Positions 52,455-62,091 of a stretch of DNA of 64,000 bases are shown here, piece after piece. The position numbers were made by a program, and so were the translations under genes. This stretch comes from Leptospiraceae bacterium. GTDB taxonomy: Bacteria > Spirochaetota > Leptospiria > Leptospirales > Leptospiraceae. Under the pieces are notes generated by a model. That model was not told where the DNA came from and ran no database searches. It saw nothing but the letters and a program-made list of their open reading frames with translations. Numbering within the stretch: the stretch's first letter is position 1; each line of letters begins with the position of its first letter. The stretch lies in contig JACKPC010000002.1 of assembly GCA_024233835.1 (NCBI GenBank), positions 1,077,001-1,141,000 on the forward strand, in the 5' to 3' direction.

Positions 52455-53879
52455 ATGCATCCTCTACAAATTAGAAGCTCAACTATTGAACTCGAAGACT
52501 CAAGTCAAAGTTTTATAGATGCAGAGTTTTTAATTTCTGGAAGAAAACCCAGAGATATAAATGCTCTGAGTGGTAGATTAGCTGAGCAGTTCATCCGTTT
52601 TAATCTACAAAATTTTCAAAGGCTAAATCTTGTTTCTGATATAACTCAAAGAAATAATCAAGTTCTTATAAAACTAAAAACACAAAATTTCATAGGAGCG
52701 ATTCCCTTATTTTCACCAACTACTTATGCCTATGACTATTCTCTTATAATCAAACCTCGATTTGGTTGGGCGGGAATGGGAAGTCTATTATCAGAAATGG
52801 GTTGGAAAGTGTTGCCGGAAATGCTCAAGCTTCCACAGCTTCCTCATTCGGAAAAGAAAATACCTCCCTGGGTGCTTTCTTCCGTGATTCTGTTTCGGAT
52901 AAGAAATCTCTTACGAGAAATACATAAAAACTTTCAGTTTCAAACCCAAGAAACGAGTGTTCCCAAAGGTAAAATCCTCTGGAATCAATATATAGAGAAA
53001 AATGTAGTTAGAGGAAATTGGCTATCTATTCCCTGTAGATTTCCTGAACTTTCCGAAGATGAGAAATTAAAAGGAAATATACATTATATTCTTTTACAGC
53101 ATTTACATAGTTTGCAGTCTCAATTAGGAGCAGGTATTTTCTTACATAGACTCATTGAAGAATGTAAGCTTTTGCTTACCTATGTGCGAGATACGCAAGC
53201 CAGTCTACACAATGAATATTATAAAAAGTTTATGCGTAACGTTTTTACGAAGAGTAAAAACATAGAAGAAGGAATTGAAGCCATTGATTGGACAGTTCAA
53301 CAAAAGGGACTTGCTGGGCTCGGAGAAACCTCTGGACTGCCTTGGATTTTGAACATGGAAAGCTTCTTTGAGGCTTGGATTGAAAGTATAGCAGAAGCAA
53401 TTTGCTTAAAAACCGGCTATCGCCTAAAATCAGGTCGCAAAAGAGAAACTATCACTTCAATTAAATGGGAACCTTCCTATCGTGGTTCACAGAAGTTTCT
53501 ATTGCCTGACGTTGTATTAAGAAAAGAAAATAAAGTAATCATCATTGATGCAAAATATAAAGAGCATTGGATTGAGTTGAATCAAAAATCATGGAATTCT
53601 ATAGATAAGGAGATACAAGAAAGACATAGGGAAGACCTTTTGCAGGTTCTGGCCTATTCGAGTTTACAATCGTCGGAAGAGCTTACTTGTATACTCATCT
53701 ATCCTTGTGAATATGCTTTTTATAAAAGCTTAAAAGAAAAAGAAGAACACTACATCAAAGCCGAAATTTATGCTGAGTATAGAAAGATTCAGATTTATCT
53801 TTTAGCCGCACCTTTAAGCATGGGGATTGGTGAGATAAGTAAGGATGTGGTGGAGATAATAAAAAAGGAAACACAATAA
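52455..53879 (+). CDS. mcrC: McrC-like PD-(D/E)XK nuclease subunit
   Basis: Protein of 474 residues that begins directly after the mcrB stop. The N-terminal part resembles the McrC region contacting McrB. The nuclease motif is LLPDVVLRKENKVIIIDAKY (about 349-368), giving the D and D-x-K residues of the PD-(D/E)XK fold. With McrB it would cut DNA carrying the recognised modification or structure. All key residues are visible, so it should be active. Confidence 0.9.
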   Translation: MHPLQIRSSTIELEDSSQSFIDAEFLISGRKPRDINALSGRLAEQFIRFNLQNFQRLNLVSDITQRNNQVLIKLKTQNFIGAIPLFSPTTYAYDYSLIIKPRFGWAGMGSLLSEMGWKVLPEMLKLPQLPHSEKKIPPWVLSSVILFRIRNLLREIHKNFQFQTQETSVPKGKILWNQYIEKNVVRGNWLSIPCRFPELSEDEKLKGNIHYILLQHLHSLQSQLGAGIFLHRLIEECKLLLTYVRDTQASLHNEYYKKFMRNVFTKSKNIEEGIEAIDWTVQQKGLAGLGETSGLPWILNMESFFEAWIESIAEAICLKTGYRLKSGRKRETITSIKWEPSYRGSQKFLLPDVVLRKENKVIIIDAKYKEHWIELNQKSWNSIDKEIQERHREDLLQVLAYSSLQSSEELTCILIYPCEYAFYKSLKEKEEHYIKAEIYAEYRKIQIYLLAAPLSMGIGEISKDVVEIIKKETQ

Positions 53880-53881
53880 TT

Positions 53882-54976
53882 ATGAATGTTAACTTAGATT
53901 TTTTACAAGCTGGATCAGGAGACTCATTTCTATTGAGTTTTTATGATAGCAATCATAAATATAATATTTTAATTGATTCAGGTACAAAAGGAATTTATGA
54001 ACTAAGTTTAAAACATAGACTAAAAGCACTTTGTGAGAAAAAAGAAGTTATTGATTTATTGATTATTACTCATATAGATATAGATCATATTGGTGGTATT
54101 TTAAAATATGCAGAAAGAAATATGATGGACGGTAAATTTATTAAAAAACTTATTTTTAATTCAGGAGAAATTATCTCAAAACATTTTAACTCGAATATTG
54201 ACCCTTCTCGTGAAACAAAAATTAATATTGAATCGACAGCTTCTCAAGTAATAAATACAAATTATAAACATGGAATAACTTTTGAAAAAGTATTAAGAGA
54301 TTGTTTATCCAACCAATGGTATCAAGAACTAATTATCCAAGGAAAGGATATTGATTTAGGCAATGCTAAATTAACAGTTTTATCTCCAACATTAGAATCT
54401 CTAGAAGAATTGAATAAAAAATGGCAAAATGAAATTCCCAAAAATGACTCGATAAACTCATCTAACAGAAAACGTGATTGGGACAAAGAGATAGCTACTT
54501 TGTCAAATTTTAATTTTTTACAGGATAATAGTCTTCCAAATAAAAGTAGTATTGCATTTATATTTACCATTAAGAACACAACTAAACGCATATTATTTTT
54601 GGCAGATTCTCATATGGAAACTATCAATAAATCTCTAAAACTTCTTGGTTATTCCGAAAATAATCCTTTGAAAGTGGAGATGGTAAAACTTTCTCATCAT
54701 GGCAGCAAAGGAAATTTAAATTACGAATTTTTAAATTTAGTTCGTTCACAAAAATTTCTTATTTCTACAAGTGGTATAAATAAGTTACCCGACAAAGAAG
54801 CCTTATCGAGAATAGTATGTAATTCAAAAAGGAATATTAGTGAAACAATAGAATTTATTTTTAATTATCCGAGTCGCAATTATAAAAATCTTTTTACCTC
54901 TGATGATAAAAAGAAATACAATTTCATTTGTTCATTTAACGAAAACAACTCTAAGTGGGCAAGTTTAAAAATATGA
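53882..54976 (+). CDS. Metallo-beta-lactamase-fold hydrolase, defence-associated
   Basis: Protein of 364 residues. The metal-binding motif THIDIDHIGG (about 62-71) and later LADSHME and LSHHGSKGN supply the histidines and aspartates of the MBL fold, closest to the ComEC-type hydrolase group. It starts 2 bases after mcrC, and its TGA overlaps the next gene's ATG (ATGA). MBL-fold proteins accompany trypsin-like and STAND proteins in AVAST-type defence systems, where they may cut nucleic acid or another substrate. Substrate here is unknown. Confidence 0.85.
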   Translation: MNVNLDFLQAGSGDSFLLSFYDSNHKYNILIDSGTKGIYELSLKHRLKALCEKKEVIDLLIITHIDIDHIGGILKYAERNMMDGKFIKKLIFNSGEIISKHFNSNIDPSRETKINIESTASQVINTNYKHGITFEKVLRDCLSNQWYQELIIQGKDIDLGNAKLTVLSPTLESLEELNKKWQNEIPKNDSINSSNRKRDWDKEIATLSNFNFLQDNSLPNKSSIAFIFTIKNTTKRILFLADSHMETINKSLKLLGYSENNPLKVEMVKLSHHGSKGNLNYEFLNLVRSQKFLISTSGINKLPDKEALSRIVCNSKRNISETIEFIFNYPSRNYKNLFTSDDKKKYNFICSFNENNSKWASLKI

Positions 54977-57900
54977 ATACAGATGATATTCTTGCAAAAT
55001 TATGTGTAAAAATTGAATCTAAATTTAACTCTGAAACCTCAGTTGGTTCTGGATGCATCTTCTATAATGGAAATGATGGAATTTATATAATTACAGCAGA
55101 ACATTGTTTGTATGGAATAACTTATGATGAAAACTTTAATTATGAATTACGAGAAAACTTTTCACTGAATGATCTTTCCATTAAATATCAAATTGAAGAA
55201 GGAAAAGATTTTATTTCATTGAAACCATGTAAAATTTTATTTTCTTCAAAAATAACTGATGATATTTGTATAATAAAAATTTCTAAAGAAGAACTCATTA
55301 AAAATAATTTGTATTTTTCTAATATTCTTCCAATAAAAATTTTAAAAACACGATTTAAAAACAGGAAATATAAATTTAAAGGATATCCAGAAGCGACTTA
55401 TAGCAATAAACAAATATCCCTTGAAGGAAAAGAAATCGATATTCCTGCAGAAAGAATAAGGTTTACACTCACTATAGATAATTTGGATGGAGGAAATTCA
55501 TTTGAAAGTATAATAAATCATTTTCAAGGATTTTCTGGAAGTGGAGTATTTATAGTAGAACATGATTCATTATATCTTGTTGGTATTCAAAAAGGTTTAG
55601 ATAATCCAAACGCTTATTTCAATCAAGTTATCTGTCATGGGCTAGATCGTATAAATGAAATAATGCTGCAAGAAATGCTTCCATTTCGTTATGCAACTTT
55701 GCCAGATTTAGAAAGAATAACAGATAGCAATATTGCAAGCAACTACAATTCTTCCATCGGAGTTAAATTACCAGATGGAAAAAGTATTAATGGTAATAGG
55801 GAGTATGTATTTTATAGAAAAGAAATTGAAAAAATCCTATCTTGTATAAATAATCCTACAAATAAAAAAATTATTTTTCTCACAGGTGAAGCTGGATCTG
55901 GTAAGACATCATTTTTACTATCTTTGGTGAATATAATTAGAAACGAGAAATATACCCTGTTTCTTCAATATCGAGATTATATATCTTGTGATAGTATAGA
56001 ATCCCTTGCGAAAAAATTATATCATTATTGTGATGGAATACAGGATTTTATAGGAATGTTAAGAAATATTTCTGAAAGGTTCATAATAGTTATTGATTCA
56101 CTTGATGTAATTTCTTGGAATGAAGATAAGTTAAATATCTTTATTGACTTTATTGAACATATGATTAATATTGAATGTTTGATAATAATATCTATTCGAA
56201 CATTTGATTTAAAAAATAATGCTACATTAAGTCTATTTAAACCACAATCAGAGCAAGTGAATATCAATAAAATAGAAATAGAGGAATTAGAAAAGTTATT
56301 TGGAGCTTTGGATATAAAATTACCAGATGAAAAACAAACAGAAATATTTGATTTTTTGTCGCTTCCAATTAGATTAAATATTTTTTTTCAAATATATAAA
56401 AATGGCAAAGAGCTTAGTGGGCTGATTGATGAAATGTCTCTTCACAAAGAACTTTGGAATAAGTTTTTAGAAGATGAGCAGCAGAAGAAAAAAGGAGTAT
56501 TAGAAAAGCATATCTTCCAATTAGTCGAATTAATTTTTGAACAGGAAAAATTAGATATTCCATATATATTGTTCCTTAAAAGTCCTGGCTTTAATGAGAC
56601 TGCTTATAATATCTTAATTAGTAGTGGTTTGCTGTATGAAGCAAGAAATAAATCTCATATATCACTATTTCATCAAACATTTTTTGATTTCATTGCAACA
56701 AAATTTTTATATCAGAGTGGAATAAGTGTATTAGATTTTATTAGAAAAAAGCAGGGACTATATTTTTATCTGCCTACAATCCGATATTATTTCCAATTTT
56801 TGAGAGTTGAAGAAAATTCAAATTACCTTTTTGACTTAAATAAAATTCTTGAAAAAGAAGAGTTTGATATAATTATAAAAATAAATGTGATTCGATTCTT
56901 AGCCGAAGTAAAAGATCCATCATATAAAGAAATTCAGTATGTTATTGATATATTAGCTCGAGAACGTTATGATAAAGTATTTTTAAAGTTAGCAAACAAA
57001 CATTGGTTTAAATACTTATATCAACAAGGATTCCATCGACAATTAAATAGAAAACAAGTTTATCCATTCTTGATTTTCACTAATCGTACTACTTTAAAAA
57101 CTGAAAATTCTTTAATTGATATTATTATAGAACTTTTGAGATATAAATTGGAAAGTTATGAGTTATCTGTATTGTTGGAGATATGTAACCAATTTCCATT
57201 AAGTCTTTTAAAAAATATTTTTCCTACATTATATAAATCTCTTGTAGAAGTAGATAAAGCATATAATAAAAACTGGTTTTCAATTTCAGAAAAAATGTAT
57301 AGGCACTTCCCTCATAACGTTTTGAAAGCATTGATGAATAATTTCATCAATCATGGTCGACTATCCAAGGAAGAACAAGAGTTAACCCAAAGTATTATCA
57401 TAAAATTTCCTGATAAAATAAAAATTATAATAAAAGCTTTTGAAGAATTCGAAAATGAAAGAAGAAAAGTTTCAAATGAAACTTTTGATAGACAAACTAA
57501 AAATACAGATGAGTATTTTATATTTGATTCTGGTAGTATATGGAATTATGAAAGAAAGACTTTTTACTACGATTTTGAATCCGGTAACAGCCAAATAGTT
57601 CTTTATATTCTTGACCAAACTATAAAGATATTTTCTAAAAGTAATATTTTTGAATACGAAAAGGTGATTAGAGAGTTAACTAAAAGTAATTATGAGTCTT
57701 TAAACAGGATTGCTTTTCTTTCCGCTTTAGATAACGATTACAAGAAAGTCATATTGCATTTTATATTGAACAAAAAGTCATATTATGCTAGCACTATAAG
57801 TCACTTTATAAAAATTTATCTTGAAAAGATATGGAACATATTATCTCTCGATGAACGGCTTTTTCTTTCTAAAACAATTATTGAACGATTCGATGATATT

Positions 57901-59712
57901 TATCAAAAATTACCTGATGAAAGCAAATATTTAGCTTATGATTTTCTTTTAGAAATTAAGAACTCTTTTAAAAACATAGAATATCCAGAAATACTTTCTG
58001 AATACTTTTCTAAAGCTACAATGGAAATAAAAAAGCACTATGAAGAAAAAGGAACTACATTGCCAAAGGATGAAAATGAATTTATTCAATATTTTTCGCC
58101 TAGTTTAGGTGGAATTGGTGATGTAAAAACTGGAACTTCAAGTTTTACATCTGCTGAATTAGAGAATTCCACAAATGAAGAGAGACTAACTCTTCTAGAA
58201 CGTTTTAAAACATATAAGAATCAAAATAATATAGGTTATTGGTGGGTAGAAGATGGAAGAAGACTCACTGAAGAAGTAGCAAGAGATCCAATTAAATATA
58301 AATCTCTTGCTAATGAAATTATTAAAAGAAATGATTTATTCAGATTTAGAGTATTTATTTTACGGGGATTGTTTGAGCATCAAAAGCAAAGAAAAGAGAA
58401 TAAAATAGAGAACTTGCTTTCTTTCATTTCTACAGATGATATTGCTGATATTAATATAAGGTTAGTAAAGGGAGAATATCCAATTATTCAAGATAAAGAT
58501 GTAGGCACACCAGACTTCGATTTTGTAAAATGGGTTGGGGAATTTTATGAACAGATTCCTATTATATATAGAAGTGAAGTAAAAAAGGAAGCAGTCAATA
58601 TTATTAAAAAAAGTACTAAAAAGAATGGGTGGAAAAATTATCTATTAAATATACTTTGGACAATTAAAAAATTTTTCATATTTAAAATGGGAATAATCAT
58701 TAACTCTAATATAATGGAAATAAATCAAGAAAAAAAAGACTATTTTGGTGCAGCCATTAATTCAGTAGATGGAATTGCGTTAGAAGCATTATCAATGATA
58801 ATCTATCATGAGGTTGATTCTAATGTAGAAAAGGATATTTACATAAGGGCAGGAATAGACACTAACTTAAAGAATAGAGCAATTATTGGATACACATTAA
58901 TAAATTTAAAAAATCATTATCCAGAAGATTGTTTAAAAATTTTGAAAATTTGGACAGAGGAAAAAGACTTTAATAGTTTAAAATATGGTGTAAGCTATTT
59001 TTACTATTATCGTAGAGAAGAAGTGCCAGTCATTATTTCTTTTTTGAGAAAATGGATAAATTTCTTTCAATTAGAAATTGAAAAATATGAAAACTTAAGT
59101 GCAGGTGCTTCTTTTTCTTCAAATTGCATATCACTTATAGTATTATTAGCAAAGAATAAAGAAGATGGCGTAGAAAAAATTTTACAGCAGTTAATAAATA
59201 GTACTGAAGAAAATTCAGAACAATACCAAATTTTAATCCCTCGTATTATAACAAATTTAATATGTAAAAAAGAAACGTATCAGGAAATACTATCTCCATA
59301 TTTAGAAATGTTAGCATTATTAAAAAGTTCAAAAGTTAGAGATAATGTAATTTTTAGTGTTTCTAATATACCAACAAAATTTCTATCTAAAGAGAAAAAG
59401 CGAACTATCATTCTATCGGCTACACGAAATGGAGAATTTGAAAATTTCTCTTCATCGTATTCATTGACAAAAACATTACCAGAACTATATAATGATAATT
59501 TTCAGTGGTTTCTTGAATTATGCCAGGAATTATTTTTTAATAAAAAAGTAATCCCAATACCTTACTATGAATTAAATAATTATGGTAAAATATTAATTGA
59601 TATCTATTTGAATGATTCTGGAAAAAGATCAGAAGTTGCAATATTAGTCAATAAGCTTATCGCTTTGGGTTGGGAATCAGGATTAAATGATATTTCTGAA
59701 ATAGGGAGATAA
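54973..59712 (+). CDS. Trypsin-like protease fused to a STAND-type NTPase
   Basis: Protein of 1579 residues from the ATG at 54973, which overlaps the MBL stop; a GTG at 54955 is possible. Residues 1-240 form a trypsin-like domain: SVGSGCIFYNG, IITAEHCLYG (His near 44), TDDICIIKI (Asp near 97) and FQGFSGSGVFIV (Ser near 188). An NTPase follows with FLTGEAGSGKTS (about 302-313) and FIIVIDSLDVIS (Walker B), as in STAND/NACHT proteins. The remaining 1000 or so residues are helical and probably form a repeat scaffold that senses the trigger. The gene is visibly more A/T-rich than the core genes, suggesting transfer. Role in phage defence is inferred from architecture and neighbours. Confidence 0.85.
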   Translation: MNTDDILAKLCVKIESKFNSETSVGSGCIFYNGNDGIYIITAEHCLYGITYDENFNYELRENFSLNDLSIKYQIEEGKDFISLKPCKILFSSKITDDICIIKISKEELIKNNLYFSNILPIKILKTRFKNRKYKFKGYPEATYSNKQISLEGKEIDIPAERIRFTLTIDNLDGGNSFESIINHFQGFSGSGVFIVEHDSLYLVGIQKGLDNPNAYFNQVICHGLDRINEIMLQEMLPFRYATLPDLERITDSNIASNYNSSIGVKLPDGKSINGNREYVFYRKEIEKILSCINNPTNKKIIFLTGEAGSGKTSFLLSLVNIIRNEKYTLFLQYRDYISCDSIESLAKKLYHYCDGIQDFIGMLRNISERFIIVIDSLDVISWNEDKLNIFIDFIEHMINIECLIIISIRTFDLKNNATLSLFKPQSEQVNINKIEIEELEKLFGALDIKLPDEKQTEIFDFLSLPIRLNIFFQIYKNGKELSGLIDEMSLHKELWNKFLEDEQQKKKGVLEKHIFQLVELIFEQEKLDIPYILFLKSPGFNETAYNILISSGLLYEARNKSHISLFHQTFFDFIATKFLYQSGISVLDFIRKKQGLYFYLPTIRYYFQFLRVEENSNYLFDLNKILEKEEFDIIIKINVIRFLAEVKDPSYKEIQYVIDILARERYDKVFLKLANKHWFKYLYQQGFHRQLNRKQVYPFLIFTNRTTLKTENSLIDIIIELLRYKLESYELSVLLEICNQFPLSLLKNIFPTLYKSLVEVDKAYNKNWFSISEKMYRHFPHNVLKALMNNFINHGRLSKEEQELTQSIIIKFPDKIKIIIKAFEEFENERRKVSNETFDRQTKNTDEYFIFDSGSIWNYERKTFYYDFESGNSQIVLYILDQTIKIFSKSNIFEYEKVIRELTKSNYESLNRIAFLSALDNDYKKVILHFILNKKSYYASTISHFIKIYLEKIWNILSLDERLFLSKTIIERFDDIYQKLPDESKYLAYDFLLEIKNSFKNIEYPEILSEYFSKATMEIKKHYEEKGTTLPKDENEFIQYFSPSLGGIGDVKTGTSSFTSAELENSTNEERLTLLERFKTYKNQNNIGYWWVEDGRRLTEEVARDPIKYKSLANEIIKRNDLFRFRVFILRGLFEHQKQRKENKIENLLSFISTDDIADINIRLVKGEYPIIQDKDVGTPDFDFVKWVGEFYEQIPIIYRSEVKKEAVNIIKKSTKKNGWKNYLLNILWTIKKFFIFKMGIIINSNIMEINQEKKDYFGAAINSVDGIALEALSMIIYHEVDSNVEKDIYIRAGIDTNLKNRAIIGYTLINLKNHYPEDCLKILKIWTEEKDFNSLKYGVSYFYYYRREEVPVIISFLRKWINFFQLEIEKYENLSAGASFSSNCISLIVLLAKNKEDGVEKILQQLINSTEENSEQYQILIPRIITNLICKKETYQEILSPYLEMLALLKSSKVRDNVIFSVSNIPTKFLSKEKKRTIILSATRNGEFENFSSSYSLTKTLPELYNDNFQWFLELCQELFFNKKVIPIPYYELNNYGKILIDIYLNDSGKRSEVAILVNKLIALGWESGLNDISEIGR

Positions 59713-59728
59713 AAAAAATCTACCACAT

Positions 59729-60061
59729 TCACTTATAATTCTTCTTTAAAGACTCAATAATCCCCTTCAAAGTATCTAAGAGTTTTGGATCTTTTCTGAC
59801 CTCGGATAAAAGCTCTTTCTCTTTATCCGTTAAAGTATCGCTGTTTTTAACCTCAAGCATGTCTCCTGTTCCATTGACTAGCCATTCAATACTGATATTA
59901 TGTTCCTTATTTAGCCTTAAAACTACCTGAATAGGAAGAGATTTAGATCTTCCATTGACGATTTCACTGAGGTTGCTAGGTTGCATTCCGTATTTTTCAG
60001 CAAACTCCTTCTGTTTCAGATTCAGATAGGAAAAAAGATTCTTATAATCATTTTTTTTCAT
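59729..60061 (-). CDS. HTH (XRE/CI-like) regulator, paralog 1
   Basis: Protein of 110 residues. An N-terminal helix-turn-helix (QKEFAEKYGMQPSNLSEIVN, about 17-36) is followed by a conserved IEWLVNGTGDML segment, as in phage CI-type repressors, and a charged helical tail ending KNYK. It closely resembles the proteins at 62475 and 63771. No purine-rich ribosome site precedes the ATG. It converges on the defence operon, and a 7-base inverted repeat lies upstream. Likely a local repressor of itself or of the toxin-antitoxin genes nearby. Confidence 0.85.
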   Translation of the reverse strand: MKKNDYKNLFSYLNLKQKEFAEKYGMQPSNLSEIVNGRSKSLPIQVVLRLNKEHNISIEWLVNGTGDMLEVKNSDTLTDKEKELLSEVRKDPKLLDTLKGIIESLKKNYK

Positions 60062-60092
60062 AAAACTACAGGATAATTGTATTTTCTTATTG

Positions 60093-60115
60093 ATAATCCA
60101 ATGATGCTGGATTAT
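60093..60115. promoter_or_regulatory. Inverted repeat upstream of HTH paralog 1
   Basis: ATAATCC / GGATTAT (9-base gap) stands 32 bases before the regulator's start and 110 bases before the divergent antitoxin gene, so it could control both. Binding is inferred. Confidence 0.4.
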
Positions 60116-60224
60116 ATGGTGATATATACATCGATACTGAATTTTTTAAAACCTGCGGTCAAGTAGAAACGAGAGGAATTTCGTGCTTGTCGCACTAATG
60201 AGAGGAAAAAACAAAGGAGAACCC

Positions 60225-60479
60225 ATGCAAAGACTACTATTAGAGTTTATAGATGACTCAGACTATGAGCTAATTCTGTCAATAGCCAGGCGTCTCAACT
60301 GCAAAATCATTCCCAACGAAACGGAAGAAGAGCCAGCAAGAAATGGTACCGAGCTTTCACCGGAGAAAAAAGCCGAACTCGAAAGACGACTCACTGACTA
60401 CCAAAACAATCCAAATGACACCTACACTATGGAAGACGTAAAAAAAGAACTGGAGGAGAAATTTGGCAGAAAAATATAG
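60225..60479 (+). CDS. Antitoxin-like protein of a ParE-type pair
   Basis: Protein of 84 residues from the ATG at 60225, with AAAGGAG 6 bases upstream; the frame opens earlier without a better start. The N-terminus (LLLEFIDDSDYELILSIARR) is a beta-alpha segment, and the C-terminus (NNPNDTYTMEDVKKELEEK) has the pattern seen in the antitoxin at 62092 (NPHNGYTRKDIEESL). It overlaps the following toxin gene by 17 bases. It should bind and silence that toxin and may repress the operon. Confidence 0.72.
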   Translation: MQRLLLEFIDDSDYELILSIARRLNCKIIPNETEEEPARNGTELSPEKKAELERRLTDYQNNPNDTYTMEDVKKELEEKFGRKI

Positions 60480-60768
60480 ACTACGTCGGGAGGCAAAAGA
60501 AGAACTGGTATCAGCCGCAGAATGGTATGAAAACAAACAACCGGGGCTCGGAGAAGAGTTCTATAATGAGGCATTGGAGAAAATTGAAAAAATCTCTAAT
60601 AAGCCAAATTCATACTCTACCTTTTTTAAAAACTTCCGCAAAGCCAGCCTGGAAAAGTTTCCCTACTGGATTGTCTATATTGTCCAGTCGCCTATTGTCT
60701 TAGTGCTATCGGTCTGGCATAAAAAAAGAGACCCGGAAGCATTACAAAAAAAGTTAGAGAAAGAATAA
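60463..60768 (+). CDS. ParE/RelE-type toxin
   Basis: Protein of 101 residues from a TTG start with GGAGGAG just before it. YRLRREAKEELVSAAEWYEN, GLGEEFYNEALEKIE and SVWHKKRDPEALQKK are typical of the ParE/RelE fold and match the toxin at 61787. ParE toxins inhibit gyrase and RelE toxins cut mRNA; which applies here cannot be decided. It is coupled to the antitoxin gene. Confidence 0.87.
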   Translation: MAEKYRLRREAKEELVSAAEWYENKQPGLGEEFYNEALEKIEKISNKPNSYSTFFKNFRKASLEKFPYWIVYIVQSPIVLVLSVWHKKRDPEALQKKLEKE

Positions 60769-60784
60769 GCACAGGAAAAAAAAT

Positions 60785-61651
60785 ATAAACATCAACACCT
60801 ATTTTTCCGGAGCCGGGCTTTTTGAAATCGGTCTTTTGCAAGCCGGGCTTGAAGTTCAACAGAGTTTCGAGATAGACTCCACATGTTGTAAGACACAAAG
60901 AAATAATTTCCAACATGAGGTTTCGGAAAGAGACATTTCCAAGAAGCTTGTCTTTGATGAGAAAGAATGTGATGTTATGCTCGCAACCTATCCCTGCACA
61001 AAGTATTCAACCGCTGCTGATATTAGCGGAACTCGAACCGGGGATGATTTATTCCTGCATTTCTTCCGGCATATTGCTATTAAGAAACCGGAAGTTTACG
61101 TGGTGGAGAATGTTCCGGGCATGAAGAAGTTTCCTGTTGTAATGGAAGCCATGACAAAACTACCTGAATATTATGTATCCGTTTTCTGTCCTGTTTATAC
61201 CCACAAGTTTTTACCCCAGAAGAGAGATAGACTTATCCTCATTGGTTCCAAGAAACATTTTGCTTGGAGAGAGCCGGAAGTATCCAGAAAAGTATCTTTG
61301 AAAGAAATCCTTGAGAAAGATGTAAGTATTAAAATTCCGAACTATGTGTATAAAAGGTTAGATGGAAGCTATCGCGATAAACCTATCATCTCTGACCCGG
61401 AAGCAGGAGACATTGCACCGACCTGTGTAGCACATTATGCAAAGGATAGAGGCACAAGGCTTGTGAAAGATAAGTCTTTTCCTCGTGGTGTAAGACCCTA
61501 TACAACCCTTGAGTATGCAAGACTTCAGGGAGTTCCTGATTGGTTTCAATTTCACGGGACAGAAAGTCAAGTTTATAAACAAATCGGTAATGGTGTTCCT
61601 ACGGTATTCGGTCTCTGGATAGGAAAAGAATTGAAGAGATATTTTAAATAA
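60785..61651 (+). CDS. DNA cytosine-C5 methyltransferase with a lost or unusual start codon
   Basis: The C5-methyltransferase motifs run from I (YFSGAGLFEIGL, 60798-60835) through IV (ATYPCTKYS, catalytic Cys), VI (VENVPGM), VIII (QKRDRLILIG), IX (TLEYARLQGVP) to X (QIGNGVPTVFG). No ATG, GTG, TTG or CTG is in frame ahead of motif I. The first canonical start, TTG at 60836, would remove the SAM-binding motif. AGGA lies 8 bases before an ATA at 60785, so the true start is either this ATA or a former ATG changed to ATA. If translated, it has about 288 residues. No restriction enzyme partner is adjacent. Confidence 0.72.
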   Translation: MNINTYFSGAGLFEIGLLQAGLEVQQSFEIDSTCCKTQRNNFQHEVSERDISKKLVFDEKECDVMLATYPCTKYSTAADISGTRTGDDLFLHFFRHIAIKKPEVYVVENVPGMKKFPVVMEAMTKLPEYYVSVFCPVYTHKFLPQKRDRLILIGSKKHFAWREPEVSRKVSLKEILEKDVSIKIPNYVYKRLDGSYRDKPIISDPEAGDIAPTCVAHYAKDRGTRLVKDKSFPRGVRPYTTLEYARLQGVPDWFQFHGTESQVYKQIGNGVPTVFGLWIGKELKRYFK

Positions 61652-61723
61652 ATCATCTCTTACGATATTTCTATTGACTATAGACACTTGTTTTGTATTA
61701 ACAAAACATCCGTTATAAAAAAA

Positions 61724-61770
61724 GGTGCCGGCGCTCCCTGAGCAAGCGAAGCGTGCCGAAGGGCAGCACC
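61724..61770. repeat. G/C-rich palindromic element, distant copy
   Basis: A 47-base element with GGTGC/GCACC ends contains CTGAGCAAGCGAAGCG followed by TGCCGAAG, which matches the reverse complement of the core of 46592-46659 at 22 of 24 bases by eye. It lies between the methyltransferase and the second toxin gene. Confidence 0.5.
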
Positions 61771-61786
61771 CTAAATGTAGATTATT

Positions 61787-62089
61787 TTATTTTCTTTTTT
61801 TCAATGTTTCCGGATTACGTTTATTATGCCAGACGGCAATAATCGAAATCCACTTTTCTTTAAAAACGTAATATAGGGAGAATGGAAAACGCTTTAGATA
61901 GGCTTTTTGCACCGACGAATCTTTTTTATCTCTACTTACTTTGCTAATCTCCCTTGCCTTATCGAAGACTTCAATAGCAAAGTCACGTCCTAAACCCTCT
62001 TTCTGTTTTTCATACCAGAGAAAAGAGTCTTCCAAATCGTTTTTCGCTTCCGGTTCAAAACGATAATTGTCCTCATCATATTCAGACAT
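61787..62089 (-). CDS. ParE/RelE-type toxin
   Basis: Protein of 100 residues. FEPEAKNDLEDSFLWYEKQK, GLGRDFAIEVFDKAREI and IIAVWHNKRNPETLKKR align with the toxin at 60463 over the full length. It follows its antitoxin by 2 bases. Target is not decided, as for the other copy. Confidence 0.87.
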   Translation of the reverse strand: MSEYDEDNYRFEPEAKNDLEDSFLWYEKQKEGLGRDFAIEVFDKAREISKVSRDKKDSSVQKAYLKRFPFSLYYVFKEKWISIIAVWHNKRNPETLKKRK

Positions 62090-62091
62090 TT

